Below are positions 1-8,495 of a stretch of DNA of 15,096 bases, piece after piece. The first letter of the stretch is position 1. Every line of letters begins with the position of its first letter. The position numbers and the translations under genes were made by a program. The notes under the pieces were generated by a model. It was not told the DNA's origin. It ran no database searches and saw nothing but the letters and a program-made list of their open reading frames with translations. The stretch comes from Jimgerdemannia flammicorona (Eukaryota; Mucoromycota; Endogonomycetes; Endogonales; Endogonaceae): the NCBI GenBank assembly GCA_003990745.1, contig RBNI01003841.1, positions 1-15,096 of the forward strand, given 5' to 3'.

Positions 1-1402
1 GGGGGGGGGGAGGAAGAGGAGGCGTTCCAGACAGAAAATCAGAAAATTGCAAGACTCACGTATTAACACAGATAAATCACATGCGCCACAGAACCCAGCT
101 TTCACCCAGACAACTACTCCAATCTCCTACCCACTAACCATCCTCCAACGGCTCCTCTACCCACCCAACTCAGTCACGCACGGCGCGACTCCCTCTCCCA
201 CACAAATTACACCCTACGCACACGTAAAACAACGTATTGGTGTACTCAACCTCCGCCTGATCCCTCCCTCACACATTCATCACCCGCGCGACCTGTTCTA
301 CCTAGTTGCCAATCACTCTTTCCTCCGTGTCCTCCTCTGCTTCTGTCTCTTGATTCTTCTGGGTTTTGTCGAGCTCACGCTTGAACAAATCTCCGATCTC
401 CGCTACGCAAGTTACGGGCGTGACACAACGCACCTGCGTGACTTGTTCTTCGACTGGTTGCCGTACATTCCGAACACGGCGTATGTCGGATACCTGCTGA
501 TGGCGACGTTACTGTACACAGCGGTAATGTTCGTGCTGTTCAGTCCTGACTGGGAGGTGCGGTTCATTACGTTCAGGAGGTGGTGCTTCCTGATGGGGTG
601 GCTTTATCTGTTTAGAGGCGTGTGTTTGGTGGTTACAACGTTGCCAAGCCCATTACCGCAAGGGTGTACGCCTAACAGGGTCGTGTTGGACGGGTCCGTT
701 GGAGAAAGGCTCATGTATATGCTATTGGAGGTGTTGGGGGTAGGTTTCTTTTTTTTATTTTTATTATGAGAGGTGTCTTTTCTGTTCTAAGAGGAAAGAT
801 TCTTGAGTGTTTTTCGTCGTTTCGGAACCTTCCGCGAGGACATCATCTCACCACCCCACCGCCCCAACAACCCCCAGGTAAACAATAACTGCACAAAAAA
901 CATTTTCTCGGGCCACACCTGCGTCCTCATGTCATGCGTAATGACCTGGCGTCTCCACTCCCGCCTCCGCCTAATCTATTCCTGGATAGCCTATGCTCTC
1001 GCCGCAGCAGGGATGCTCCTAATCATCTTTACGCGTTTCCACTATACACTTGACGTCCTCCTTGCAATATTTATTACCAATGTCTCGTGGCGCATCTACG
1101 TTTCTAGCGTAGATAACGCAATCGAGCGACACTGCTTTGGCGTGCGACGCGCGCGTGAGCGGTTCGATGGTGTGGCGGGACGCAGGGCGTATCAATTTCT
1201 GGCGTGGCAGCCGAGGGAGATCGGCGCGCGGTGGGTCGGGTGGCTAATCGTGATTGTGGACGGGGTCGATTTAAGGTTGAGAGCGTTGGGGGTTTGGGGG
1301 AAGGAGGAGAGCGGGGGGATGGTCGATTTGGCGCTGTTCAGGAGGGGTTTGGAGAATGAGGGCGGGAGGATGCATGTGGCGGAGGAGGCGGAGAGGGTGT
1401 AG
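1..1402 (+). CDS. Sphingomyelin-synthase-like (PAP2_C) membrane transferase, 5' partial
   Basis: Probable phosphocholine/phosphoethanolamine:ceramide transferase of the sphingomyelin synthase family, a multi-pass Golgi or plasma-membrane enzyme. The frame is open from the left edge and has no early ATG, so the true start lies upstream or in an earlier exon. Exon 1 runs to 739. A phase-0 intron (740-877, GTAGGT...CCCCCAG) joins it to exon 2 (878-1402). Numbered from the TTG at 47, the spliced product is about 405 aa. Visible hydrophobic segments include HSFLRVLLCFCLLILLGF, YVGYLLMATLLYTAVMFVLF and WCFLMGWLYLFRGVCLVV. The family catalytic triad is intact: FSGHT (H about 244) and FHYTLDV (H about 286, D about 290), with H-to-H spacing of 42, close to animal enzymes. 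TTLPSP before the intron also fits the family. A second phase-0 acceptor at 838/839 is possible. The C-terminal 110 residues are not recognised. Substrate (sphingomyelin, ceramide phosphoethanolamine or other) cannot be read from sequence. Confidence 0.8.
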
Positions 1403-1585
1403 GGAGACGAACAGGAAACTTTTCGGAGGGTGGGCACAAACCTGTTAGAGGGAAAATAGAATCTAGTTACACTGAGGATAATAATAATCTTTACCAAAAT
1501 AAACCGACAGCCACGAATGTTAATATTCGGCAAACACCTCCTTTAACGGACGTATCGCCATCCTTATCAGGTAACACGGGCTTAG

Positions 1586-1593
1586 TATAAAAT
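1586..1593 (+). promoter_or_regulatory. Possible TATA box upstream of UPF0658 gene
   Basis: TATAAAAT lies about 120 nt before the first in-frame ATG of the downstream gene, in the 307-nt gap after the sphingomyelin-synthase-like gene. Nothing else is recognised in this gap. Position and sequence fit a TATA element but there is no other support. Confidence 0.35.
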
Positions 1594-1709
1594 TTTCAGG
1601 TTAGTCCCGCCCATCGTTACACGACTGAGGCGGACTAGCATGGTAAGGTCGGAAATCGTGCACTTAAATCCCCTCGCGGCCTCCCTCTCTGTGGAGAGTT
1701 CCGCATCCC

Positions 1710-3146
1710 ATGTTCCACACTGTCGCGGCACCTACCACTCCCAGTGCTGTTCACTATACCCCCATTACCATGGCTACTCCCCCTCCACCTCCGGAACCGC
1801 GCGCCGCCATCTTCCTCCGCGTATCCAGGTCGCGGCTCATAGAATCTCGCTGGACCATTGCACTCCCGCTCCTCGCACTCCTTTACTGGCTCGTGACGTG
1901 CGGGCTAGAAGTGGCCATCTACTGCGACAACGTGTTAGAGTTCGAGGCCATCCGCATCATGGACAACGATACTTTCGGGGAAGCATCGTGGCTCGCGACC
2001 ATCAACGCCTCGCGCACAATCCGCGCCGGCGACGACCCACTAGCCCGAGCCGGGTTGAACTTCCAGACGCGGGCGCTGCAGACCATCTTCTTCATCATCT
2101 TCGTTTTCATGATGTTCATCTTCGCCGTCGACGCCATCCTGCGTCAAAACTCCATCCAGCTTTTTGCCTACCTCGCCGTGCAGGTACTCTGTCTGGCGTT
2201 CACGTCGTCGCAGATATACGACGCGGTGCTGTGGTACCGGAACTTGGACTACTTCCGCGAGGCGTACGGGATTGATTTGCCCATATACCGTCTCGTGTAC
2301 CAGCGAAACTACGCGACGGCGGAGTTGGCCTTCGGGTTGGTCTTCGCGGGCGCGTCGGCGTTCGTCGTGTGGAGGCTGTACCAGCAGTTCGGGTGGAACA
2401 TCTACCGTCGCATCGGAGCCGACCTGACAATACAGACAATGTACCGACAGTACCAGCTCTTCCTCGTATTTCTGAAACTGTCGCCCTTGTTCCAAATATG
2501 CTTTGAGGCGGTATTCTTGGGCATTCTCGTGCAGTCGAATTTCATGGGCATCAACTTGGGTAAATCCATATTCCACATAGTGATCACGGCATTGAACCTG
2601 CTGGCGTTCGCAACGATTGGGACCGCGGCGCGGCGGGAGATGCGGTGGCCGCTCATTGCTTACATTGTTTTGAATGTCGGGATTGCGGTCAACTTTGGGT
2701 TGATTTTCAGCGTCTTCAATACGTCCACAAACTGGGGGATCCTGATGGCCTGCGGCATTATCGACTCGTTCCTCAACATTGGGTACACCGTCGTGGTGAT
2801 GCGCAACTTTGGCAAAGGGTTGAAGGACAATATCCGAATCCTGGGAGAGGACAAGCCCGGGAACGAGGATATGGATTTCGCCGGGTGGGCGATCGACGAC
2901 GGATTCTCTGACCCAGAGCACCGTGACGGGGCGAGACCTGAGGGCACCAATAACGAAGAATGGGACATTGAGAGGCACGGATCGTCGTCGGTTCCGCTGC
3001 AGCATGTGGGTGGAAATATTGAGCAGCGCGGAGGGCCGCCTGTTCCGCCACCGCATCTGGTGCCCATTGCGGGCATTGCGGACGGGTCTGAGAAGCACGA
3101 GGTGCCAGAAGAGGGATGGGACGGGATTGATCTTGGAGAGCGATGA
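1710..3146 (+). CDS. UPF0658 family Golgi-type multi-pass membrane protein
   Basis: Single uninterrupted frame of 478 codons. The hydrophobic pattern shows about eight membrane segments, among them LLALLYWLVTCGLEVAIYC, TIFFIIFVFMMFIFAVDAIL, LAFGLVFAGASAFVVW and WPLIAYIVLNVGIAVNFGL. The stretch around RQNSIQLFAYL and the central FGWNIYRRIGADLTIQTMYR resemble, from memory, the fungal UPF0658 family (S. pombe C23H3.04 type), located in the Golgi and of unknown biochemical function. About the last 110 residues are hydrophilic, with many Pro, Gly, Glu and Asp, and probably form a cytosolic tail. Start choice is open: the ATG at 1710 is first in frame, but the ATG at 1770 sits in a much better context (ACCATGG) and precedes ATPPPPPEPR. 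An out-of-frame ATG at 1640 would overlap the gene as an upstream ORF. The family call rests on recognition, not a search. Confidence 0.75.
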   Translation: MFHTVAAPTTPSAVHYTPITMATPPPPPEPRAAIFLRVSRSRLIESRWTIALPLLALLYWLVTCGLEVAIYCDNVLEFEAIRIMDNDTFGEASWLATINASRTIRAGDDPLARAGLNFQTRALQTIFFIIFVFMMFIFAVDAILRQNSIQLFAYLAVQVLCLAFTSSQIYDAVLWYRNLDYFREAYGIDLPIYRLVYQRNYATAELAFGLVFAGASAFVVWRLYQQFGWNIYRRIGADLTIQTMYRQYQLFLVFLKLSPLFQICFEAVFLGILVQSNFMGINLGKSIFHIVITALNLLAFATIGTAARREMRWPLIAYIVLNVGIAVNFGLIFSVFNTSTNWGILMACGIIDSFLNIGYTVVVMRNFGKGLKDNIRILGEDKPGNEDMDFAGWAIDDGFSDPEHRDGARPEGTNNEEWDIERHGSSSVPLQHVGGNIEQRGGPPVPPPHLVPIAGIADGSEKHEVPEEGWDGIDLGER

Positions 3147-3862
3147 ACGTTGCGGGTGCAATTGCTGTGCGCGTGGTGATGAGGGAGGATGGTGCGGGCT
3201 GTGTAGATGCTGAAGGAAAGAGAGCTTTGCTTTCCGAATTGTAAATTCTTGATTAATTAGATTCAGTCACTACTTTCATTGCACTTTATAATTTTTTTTC
3301 TTTTCTTTTTTGTATGTTTTAATTGTGCCTTTGCATTTTCGAGTGCATGGCTCATAGACACCACCGACGCAATACACTGTACTGTGCACGTCACCGATTC
3401 TTTTTCGACAGAGATTTCATTATGTACAATCACACAAACAAGGTTTTTTTTTGCCATACGCCTCCCTCCAATAACATGCAAACTTGGATCTTGTGGCGTT
3501 TTTTGGTGAATGCAAACCTTAAATTCGAACCCCGCCAGGAAGTTTGTTGAGTCAGAGACGACCAGCAAACTAACTAATCACGTTTTGACCACCCAGCCCC
3601 AAGCATTTTCATGTTCAATATTATGCGAGACTTGGATAATTTTAAAAATGTCATAGACGAAGGCACGTGGGACCAGAGCGGTCTTAGCTAGAAACCATGC
3701 CAGACACCTTTTCAGACACATTCCTTGTAATTACGTATTAACTGCATGGAAATTCCCACGAAATGACTAAATTTTACACCCGCGGTCCATAGAGTATATA
3801 TATACAAAACTCCGTTGCGAATCACGTGAGAGAGAGAGAGAAAATCGCGGAAAAGAAAAATT
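3147..3862. other. Intergenic, no gene recognised
   Basis: This stretch between the UPF0658 stop and the tRNA has T-rich tracts (about 3290-3311 and 3444-3452), TATATATA near 3796 and a short (GA)n run at 3828-3840. No convincing coding frame, RNA gene or polyadenylation signal AATAAA is seen. Confidence 0.6.
3856..3860 (-). terminator. RNA polymerase III terminator of tRNA-Tyr
   Basis: On the minus strand a run of five T follows the tRNA 3' end after only two bases, and a second run of four T follows at 3851-3854. This is the usual Pol III stop signal directly behind a nuclear tRNA gene. Confidence 0.7.
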
Positions 3863-3947
3863 TCCGAGCAACCAGATTCGAACTAGTGACCTAAAGATGA
3901 CAGTTTAACACTACAGTCTTCCGCTCTACCAACTGAGCTATGCTCGG
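3863..3947 (-). tRNA. tRNA-Tyr (anticodon GTA) with 12-nt intron
   Basis: Read on the minus strand, the full cloverleaf pairs. The acceptor stem is CCGAGCA with TGCTCGG, followed by discriminator A. The D arm is GCTC...GAGC. The anticodon stem is GAAGA with TCTTT (one G-U pair) and carries loop CTGTAG-A. The T arm is ACTAG-TTCGAAT-CTGGT. The anticodon GTA is at 3912-3914. A 12-nt intron (3899-3910) sits after position 37, the canonical place for eukaryotic tRNA-Tyr, so the mature tRNA has 73 nt before CCA addition. CCA is not encoded. Internal A-box (TAGCTCAGTTGG) and B-box (AGTTCGAATC) promoter elements are present. The gene stands alone between two protein genes. Confidence 0.96.
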
Positions 3948-4652
3948 ATTTGATTTTTTAGCGATTTGATACAAATTTATATGAGCAAATTGTATACAGT
4001 ATACATCGATTTCTGTCATTTATAGCCGCTAAAACTAAGTAATAATAGTAATAACATTAAAATTGTAGCTCTAAATGAGCTAATTTGGTCTGGTTCAGTC
4101 TAGTTTAATCACAATTTATTTATTTTTTTAATCTATTACAATCAATTTTACCTGATATCAGCGGGCAATCCCGTGGCGACGAGCCCCGAACTTAAGGTTA
4201 GCAAGAATGACCTGTCTCGTGAGCAATAAATAAACCAAAATGGCGATCGCTTTAAATCGGCGTGTTAGCGAGCACCGTTACTTATTCCGAACGGTGATAT
4301 ATTGCGTCTGGCCACTAACCAAGCATTTACTCTCTTCCCTATGATGTTTTAATGGCACGTACACGAAATTTTTGTGGAGTTTAGCCGAAACCGACTGGGG
4401 AATGGAGGAAATGCTTTGTATTGGATATTAACTTTTTTTTTTTTTTAAAAAAAAAAAAATCTGGACATCCGAAAAATAAAAGCACAATTTACAGTTCTCA
4501 TCCTCGGTACATTTGTCACTCTCCTCTCCCTTTGCCAATCATTATTTCTGCTACTGGGTAAGTTAAGTATAATTAATAGGAGGATTATCGGCTGGTTTAA
4601 GAGACAGGTTGCATCAACATGTCTGCCGTTATGCATTGTTTATAAACTCAAT
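3948..4652. other. Intergenic, no gene recognised
   Basis: AT-rich DNA upstream of the tRNA. It contains one small perfect hairpin (CACCGTT...AACGGTG, about 4275-4298) and the T/A homopolymer pair at 4433-4459. No supported coding frame was found; a minus-strand frame at 4445-4636 is low in complexity and looks like chance. Confidence 0.55.
4433..4459. repeat. T14-A13 homopolymer palindrome
   Basis: Fourteen T are followed directly by thirteen A. It may be a nucleosome-free element or the scar of two opposed poly(A)-tailed insertions. Copy length may be unreliable in sequencing. Confidence 0.8.
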
Positions 4653-4820
4653 ATGCCACAGTGCCAAGCTGCCGCGCCCCAACAAAGATGTCGTCTGGCT
4701 CAAACTCAAAATTTTATTGGGCGTATTCGCGTAGCAGATGCGCGAAGGTCAATTCTCGCAGAGGAGACCGGCCTATCAGGCGTATATACATGGAGGGAAT
4801 ACTTCGAACGTAGCGTGTAA
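4653..4820 (+). CDS. Doubtful 55-codon ORF, possible transposase N-terminal relic
   Basis: ATG to TAA frame beginning MPQCQAAAPQQ. The second half, RSILAEETGLSGVYTWREYF, looks like a helix-turn-helix recognition segment followed by W-x-x-Y-F, reminiscent of the N-terminal part of ISXO2/IS1595-like transposases seen in some eukaryotic genomes. No DDE domain is visible downstream. This could be a transposon remnant or chance. It has no visible promoter, and the surrounding sequence is non-coding. Confidence 0.2.
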   Translation: MPQCQAAAPQQRCRLAQTQNFIGRIRVADARRSILAEETGLSGVYTWREYFERSV

Positions 4821-4888
4821 GCGATGAGACTGGGTGAAGAGAGAGGAGGAGTTCAACTATCGTGTGAATGCATCATAAAAATTTCTTG

Positions 4889-4927
4889 GACACTCGAGGT
4901 GCATCACCAGCTGTCACCTAGAGTGTC
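4889..4927. repeat. Imperfect 13-bp inverted repeat (hairpin)
   Basis: GACACTCGAGGTG is followed after 13 bases by CACCTAGAGTGTC; 12 of 13 positions pair. It lies just before the GATG repeat tract. Role unknown; it may be a terminal repeat relic or a protein-binding site. Confidence 0.6.
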
Positions 4928-4933
4928 AGTCGG

Positions 4934-4990
4934 GATGCACGATGGTCCCGATGCAGATGTTCCGATGCAGATGTTCATAGATGGGTGGGT
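4934..4990 (+). repeat. GATG-type repeat tract with 14-bp tandem duplication
   Basis: The 14-mer CCGATGCAGATGTT occurs twice in direct tandem (4948-4961 and 4962-4975), surrounded by further GATG copies. It is the same motif family as the larger tract at 5338-5470. No coding frame accompanies it. Confidence 0.7.
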
Positions 4991-5110
4991 GTAAATGCTA
5001 ATATTTTCGATGCACGTGTCTCCAAATTCAGCTCGCCTATGGATCTTAATTATCTTTTTATTATTATAAAATAACGACATATTTACTACCAAAGCTAATT
5101 TACTTATAAT

Positions 5111-5160
5111 GAGTTGGAGGATGGATGATGGATGGCGGGCAATGGACGACGGATGGCAAC
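5111..5160 (+). repeat. Degenerate GGATGG repeats
   Basis: Several copies of GGATGG or GGATGATGG with substitutions lie side by side. It is a minor satellite-like tract between the two GATG tracts. No gene is seen in 4991-5337. Confidence 0.5.
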
Positions 5161-5337
5161 CGACTAAACACAGAACGGCGATAACGATCTCTAATGCATC
5201 GTGACAAAGCGGATTATTCTCCGTCCAGTAAAGAAACCACTAAAACAAATCACACATTGCGGCATCAAAGAGATGGATTTTTGCACGAGATCGATTTTCG
5301 GCATCCTTAATTCTGAATTTATGTTAATACTGACCCT

Positions 5338-5470
5338 GATGTAAATGGCTTAGATGTCATGGATGTAGATGGGAGATGTCCTTGATGCAGATGCAGAGTG
5401 AGATGTCGTAGATGTGGATGTCAGATGGTCCCAGATGTCTCGGACGCAGATTGCGCCAGGTGGGATGTCC
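5338..5470 (+). repeat. Degenerate GATGT/GATGCAGATG minisatellite
   Basis: More than ten GATG cores spaced 5-13 bases apart (GATGTAAATG, GATGTCATGGATG, GATGCAGATG and similar). The spacing is irregular, so this is a decayed tandem array rather than a fresh one. It runs into the (AAT)n tract at 5475. Confidence 0.65.
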
Positions 5471-5474
5471 AAAA

Positions 5475-5495
5475 AATAATAATAATAATAATAAT
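5475..5495 (+). repeat. (AAT)7 microsatellite
   Basis: Seven perfect AAT units preceded by extra A residues. The same unit forms the 3' tail of the LINE at 8463-8495 in the opposite orientation, so this one might be the tail of a small plus-strand insertion, but no element body is recognised upstream. Confidence 0.85.
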
Positions 5496-6016
5496 GTTGT
5501 GGGGGCTACTTGAAGCACCCTCTCCTGTGACTCAGACCTCGTATAAGCGAAGCATAGGCGGGCACCAGTGAGAAATGCAACCAGGGAGTGGAACGTATAC
5601 TGAAGTGTAAAGCGTATTCCGAATTACGGTGAAACATACGACGTAGAGGGGAGGTTTGTGTTTATCAGACATCGGCATTAAAAACGTGATTCCGCACGGA
5701 ATCTCTCATAAAGCCTATGGCGATGGTCTTTTATTGAGCCGCAAGCCTGGGCCTTAAATACCATTCTGTCCTCAACTGCCCTAATCCGTACACATAGACC
5801 TACATCCCGCGTCGACTACACAAGCACTTCGTTTGGTATTGTACACTACCTACATAAAGTCTCCACAAAATCAAACGGAAGTTTCCGAATAATTTGCATG
5901 TAGCTGGAATTCTTAAGACCTCAACGTGTCTTTCACACCGTCACCATCACAATGAACAATAAGATCAGAAGAAGAAAAATATGTTATATAGTGTACTTGT
6001 GTTGTAAAACTACAAG
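5496..6016. other. Intergenic / 3' flank of PLC-like gene
   Basis: No coding frame or RNA gene is supported. A small hairpin GATTCCG-CA-CGGAATC lies near 5690. The part close to 6016 is presumably the 3' UTR of the minus-strand phospholipase-like gene. Confidence 0.5.
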
Positions 6017-7683
6017 TTAATATACAGTGCCCCAGCTGGCGGCTTTGGAAGTGTTGGAATTAAGCTTATTAAGCCACTTTATGAAGTCGGTCTGGGGCGA
6101 TTCAATATGATTCCAGAAACTGTAATAGTCGAGCTCAATCATACCCAGATTGATGTTGTTGGTGCAGCAGCCCGGGATCTTGTCGATCTGGAAAACGTTT
6201 CCGCGAACCGTTAGCAAAAATGTCGAAGCTGACGGAAGGTGTTGATGCGGCAAGAATACCACGATACAACCATCACAACAGGATACTTACAATTCCGCCA
6301 GCACCGTTCATCAGCTGCGCGTAGATCCCGATGCAAACCTCCGCGTTGACGCCGAACGGGATCTGTCCCTGCAGCTTCCAAGGCACGGGTTTCCGGTAGA
6401 CGATCTGATCTGCCGGGCTGTAATACGTGCACAAATAGGGTGTGGCGTCCGTGGCGCACTGCCATTCTAAGTATTTGAGATGCTCGCTAAGATTACTGCC
6501 TCCGTCGTATCTGCACGCGAGGTAGTCTTGCAATACCCAGGGTAAGGTGTGGTGCGTCGCTTGTGGCGCAGGCAGCGAGCCATCCGTCGGATAATAGCTC
6601 AGCGCAGGGTTGGCAAAAATGATGCGGTTTGTACCGTTGGCTGTGAGTTCACCAAGGGTCGGGTTCTTGTTGTAGAGTTCGGAAAATTGGATGGCTATGG
6701 GACATCTATTAGGTTTAAAGGTGGCGTTTGAGATTAATACGGGAGTTTCTGTTATGTCCGGGATGGGAGAGGGGAAGGTTCTATCTAATACGTACTTTGA
6801 ATCATCTTTGCAGAAGATAGTGGTAAAACATTCGATCGCCTACACGAAATCCGTATATATGTGTGACTATGAGTCTTGCACAACTGGCCAACAAAAACAA
6901 TCCAATCAAGCTAGGAATGGCACCTTATTGAGCAGCGACGTGACATCGCCCTGGCGGAACTCGAGAACGATGCGGATCACCTGATTGTTGCCTTTGCTGA
7001 GTTCGACCTGCAGGTCCCGAAAGACGATACTGAGGAGTGGTCCGTAGGCCCAAACCGGGTCGGATCCCTGTTGAGACGATAGATTACTTTCAGCACGCAG
7101 ACATAATAACGGGGTAATCATCCACCATTCGGGTATCGAAGAAAAAGCAACAATGCAAAAAACATACATGGCAAACGACGGGATCTTCATCGGTATACGC
7201 TGGAACGGGGCTCGCGAATCTCTTCTGGTATAGGTTGAAGAAAAGTACGTTCTTCTTCGCGTGGGCGGCGTCGCACATCTCGAAGTGGAACGCGCGGACG
7301 CCGTCGCGGAACTGCTGGGCGACGGATTTATCCTGGCACTCGGTAGTACATGAGAGCGGCCGCAGAATCGAGATACCCGCCAGGGCTGGATTTGGAGATA
7401 AGATATAGGTAGCGGAGTTGTGCGTGCCCGGGAAGACGTAACCTTGCATCAAGTGCAGGCCACAGTTGTCGGGCGAGCCATTGCAGGAGGGTGTAGCGTC
7501 GACACGCTTAACAACAGGCTTCTGTTGGTTGTGATTGGAACGATGAGGGAACGGATTTGGAGGAGGTTGCGTTGATTAGGGAAGGCGAAGGGTGGATTGG
7601 TCAATACTTACAGGCTTGGGACTGGCTTCGACGAGAGACAGACCCGCTACAACGAGAAGTGAAATTAGCGCAGAAAACCGCAT
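6017..7683 (-). CDS. Secreted PI-PLC X-domain-like phosphodiesterase, five exons
   Basis: Predicted extracellular PLC-like TIM-barrel phosphodiesterase of about 429 aa. Minus-strand exons are 7683-7612, 7521-7168, 7067-6924, 6839-6291 and 6187-6017 (TAA). Intron donors and acceptors are GTAAGT/CAACAG, GTATGT/CAACAG, GTGCCA/GTGTAG (weak donor, least certain) and GTAAGT/TTCCAG with a GCTAAC branch site. All four introns are phase 0 in this model. Exon 1 encodes a signal peptide, MRFSALISLLVVAGLSLVEA. The X-domain hallmarks are FPGTHNSATY (first catalytic His, about H58), GVRAFHFEMCDA (about 98-109) and VVCH-GSDPVW (second catalytic His, about H142, the last codon of exon 2). The later NPTLGELTANGTNRIIF segment also fits the family. 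Cysteine pairs suit a secreted protein. No GPI-anchor tail is seen. Substrate unknown. The start is the ATG before the signal peptide. Confidence 0.85.
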
Positions 7684-8462
7684 TGTTGAAAGCGAGGGGA
7701 TTCTGAGTCGCGTTGGTTAAACCGAGACAATAAGTATCGGGCGGTCACATGTTCCATCGTAATTTGACAGGCCCTCTTTTTGAGGCGAGGCTCGGCGGCA
7801 GCGGCCTTTTTGGGGCGAGGCTCGGAGGGTGCGGCCTTTTGGGGTGTAGCACGACCGGAGGTGTCCGACCCAGGGCGATCACGATAGCGAAATTGGTAGT
7901 AACCAAGGTTACTCCTGGTCCATCATTCCCAAAGAAATATTGTCAAAAAGATGTCCCTCGGCCAACAAGCGAACGGACACCGAACCGGTAGGTTGCGGGT
8001 ATAGTACCCAGGTGGAAAAGTGAATCGACTAGGCAAGCTTAATGTCGACGACCGTTTTGAGCCGGGCAATGACAAGTGATCATGAACATTTCGTTTTTCA
8101 ATTTGATTCGTTAAGAAATGAGATCCCTTTTATGCATATCGCATGGTCCCTATAAAGGGTGACCTTGTGTTCAGATCGTTTCTGGCACAGACCTTTCTGA
8201 CATCCACGCAAAAACACATCTTTGCATACGTCCTACATATTTCATGAAGCCCGATCGTATGTTTCAGTCCGATCACTATTGATTAAGTTCAAAAATTGAC
8301 GTTACGCGTTTCATGACGAGCGAAAAGGGGACATCACCATAAGTTGGAGGCTGCCCGGCACAGTTTTCAGCTCTAGGATAATTAAAAATATAAATGGCAA
8401 ACTTATTTATATATTCAAATATTTAATAAATAGATTAAAATTTAGAATCACTACAAAATTTA
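7684..8462. other. Intergenic between PLC-like gene and LINE
   Basis: 5' flank of the minus-strand PLC-like gene. It includes the GC-rich tandem repeat at 7770-7862, a TATAAAGG near 8150 with no gene attached, and an AT-rich end (8371-8462) that borders the retrotransposon tail. A frame at 7749-7991 reflects the tandem repeat, starts with ATG, and shows no recognisable domain. Confidence 0.5.
7770..7862 (+). repeat. GC-rich imperfect 30-bp tandem repeat, about 3 copies
   Basis: Units begin at 7770 (33 nt), 7803 (30 nt) and 7833 (diverging). Each opens with GGCC..TTTT and the first two share GGCGAGGCTCGG. The array sits 90-180 nt upstream of the PLC-like start codon, where it could influence the promoter, but no known binding motif is recognised. 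Confidence 0.7.

Positions 8463-8495
<33 letters not shown>
8463..8495 (-). repeat. (TAA)n 3' tail of LINE
   Basis: Eleven perfect ATT units on the plus strand, which read as AAT/TAA on the minus strand. They lie exactly at the 3' end of the minus-strand non-LTR element. Some LINE groups (for example the I group) end in TAA repeats rather than poly(A). Confidence 0.75.

Noticed and set aside
1640..2275. 211-codon plus-strand frame overlapping the start of the UPF0658 gene
   Set aside because: It is out of frame with the recognised protein and rich in Arg, His, Ser and Pro, as expected for a shifted reading of that gene.
2040..3161. Long antisense open frame (373 codons) opposite the UPF0658 gene
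   Set aside because: Composition is rich in Arg, His, Glu and Gln with no hydrophobic or domain pattern. It is the shadow of the GC-rich sense gene, which has clear membrane segments and family resemblance.
3524..3540. TTCGAACCCCGCC as a second tRNA T-arm on the minus strand
   Set aside because: No matching T stem, D arm or acceptor stem could be built around it.
4934..5470. CRISPR array
   Set aside because: Repeats are 4-14 bp, irregularly spaced and degenerate, in an intron-bearing eukaryotic context; there are no cas genes.
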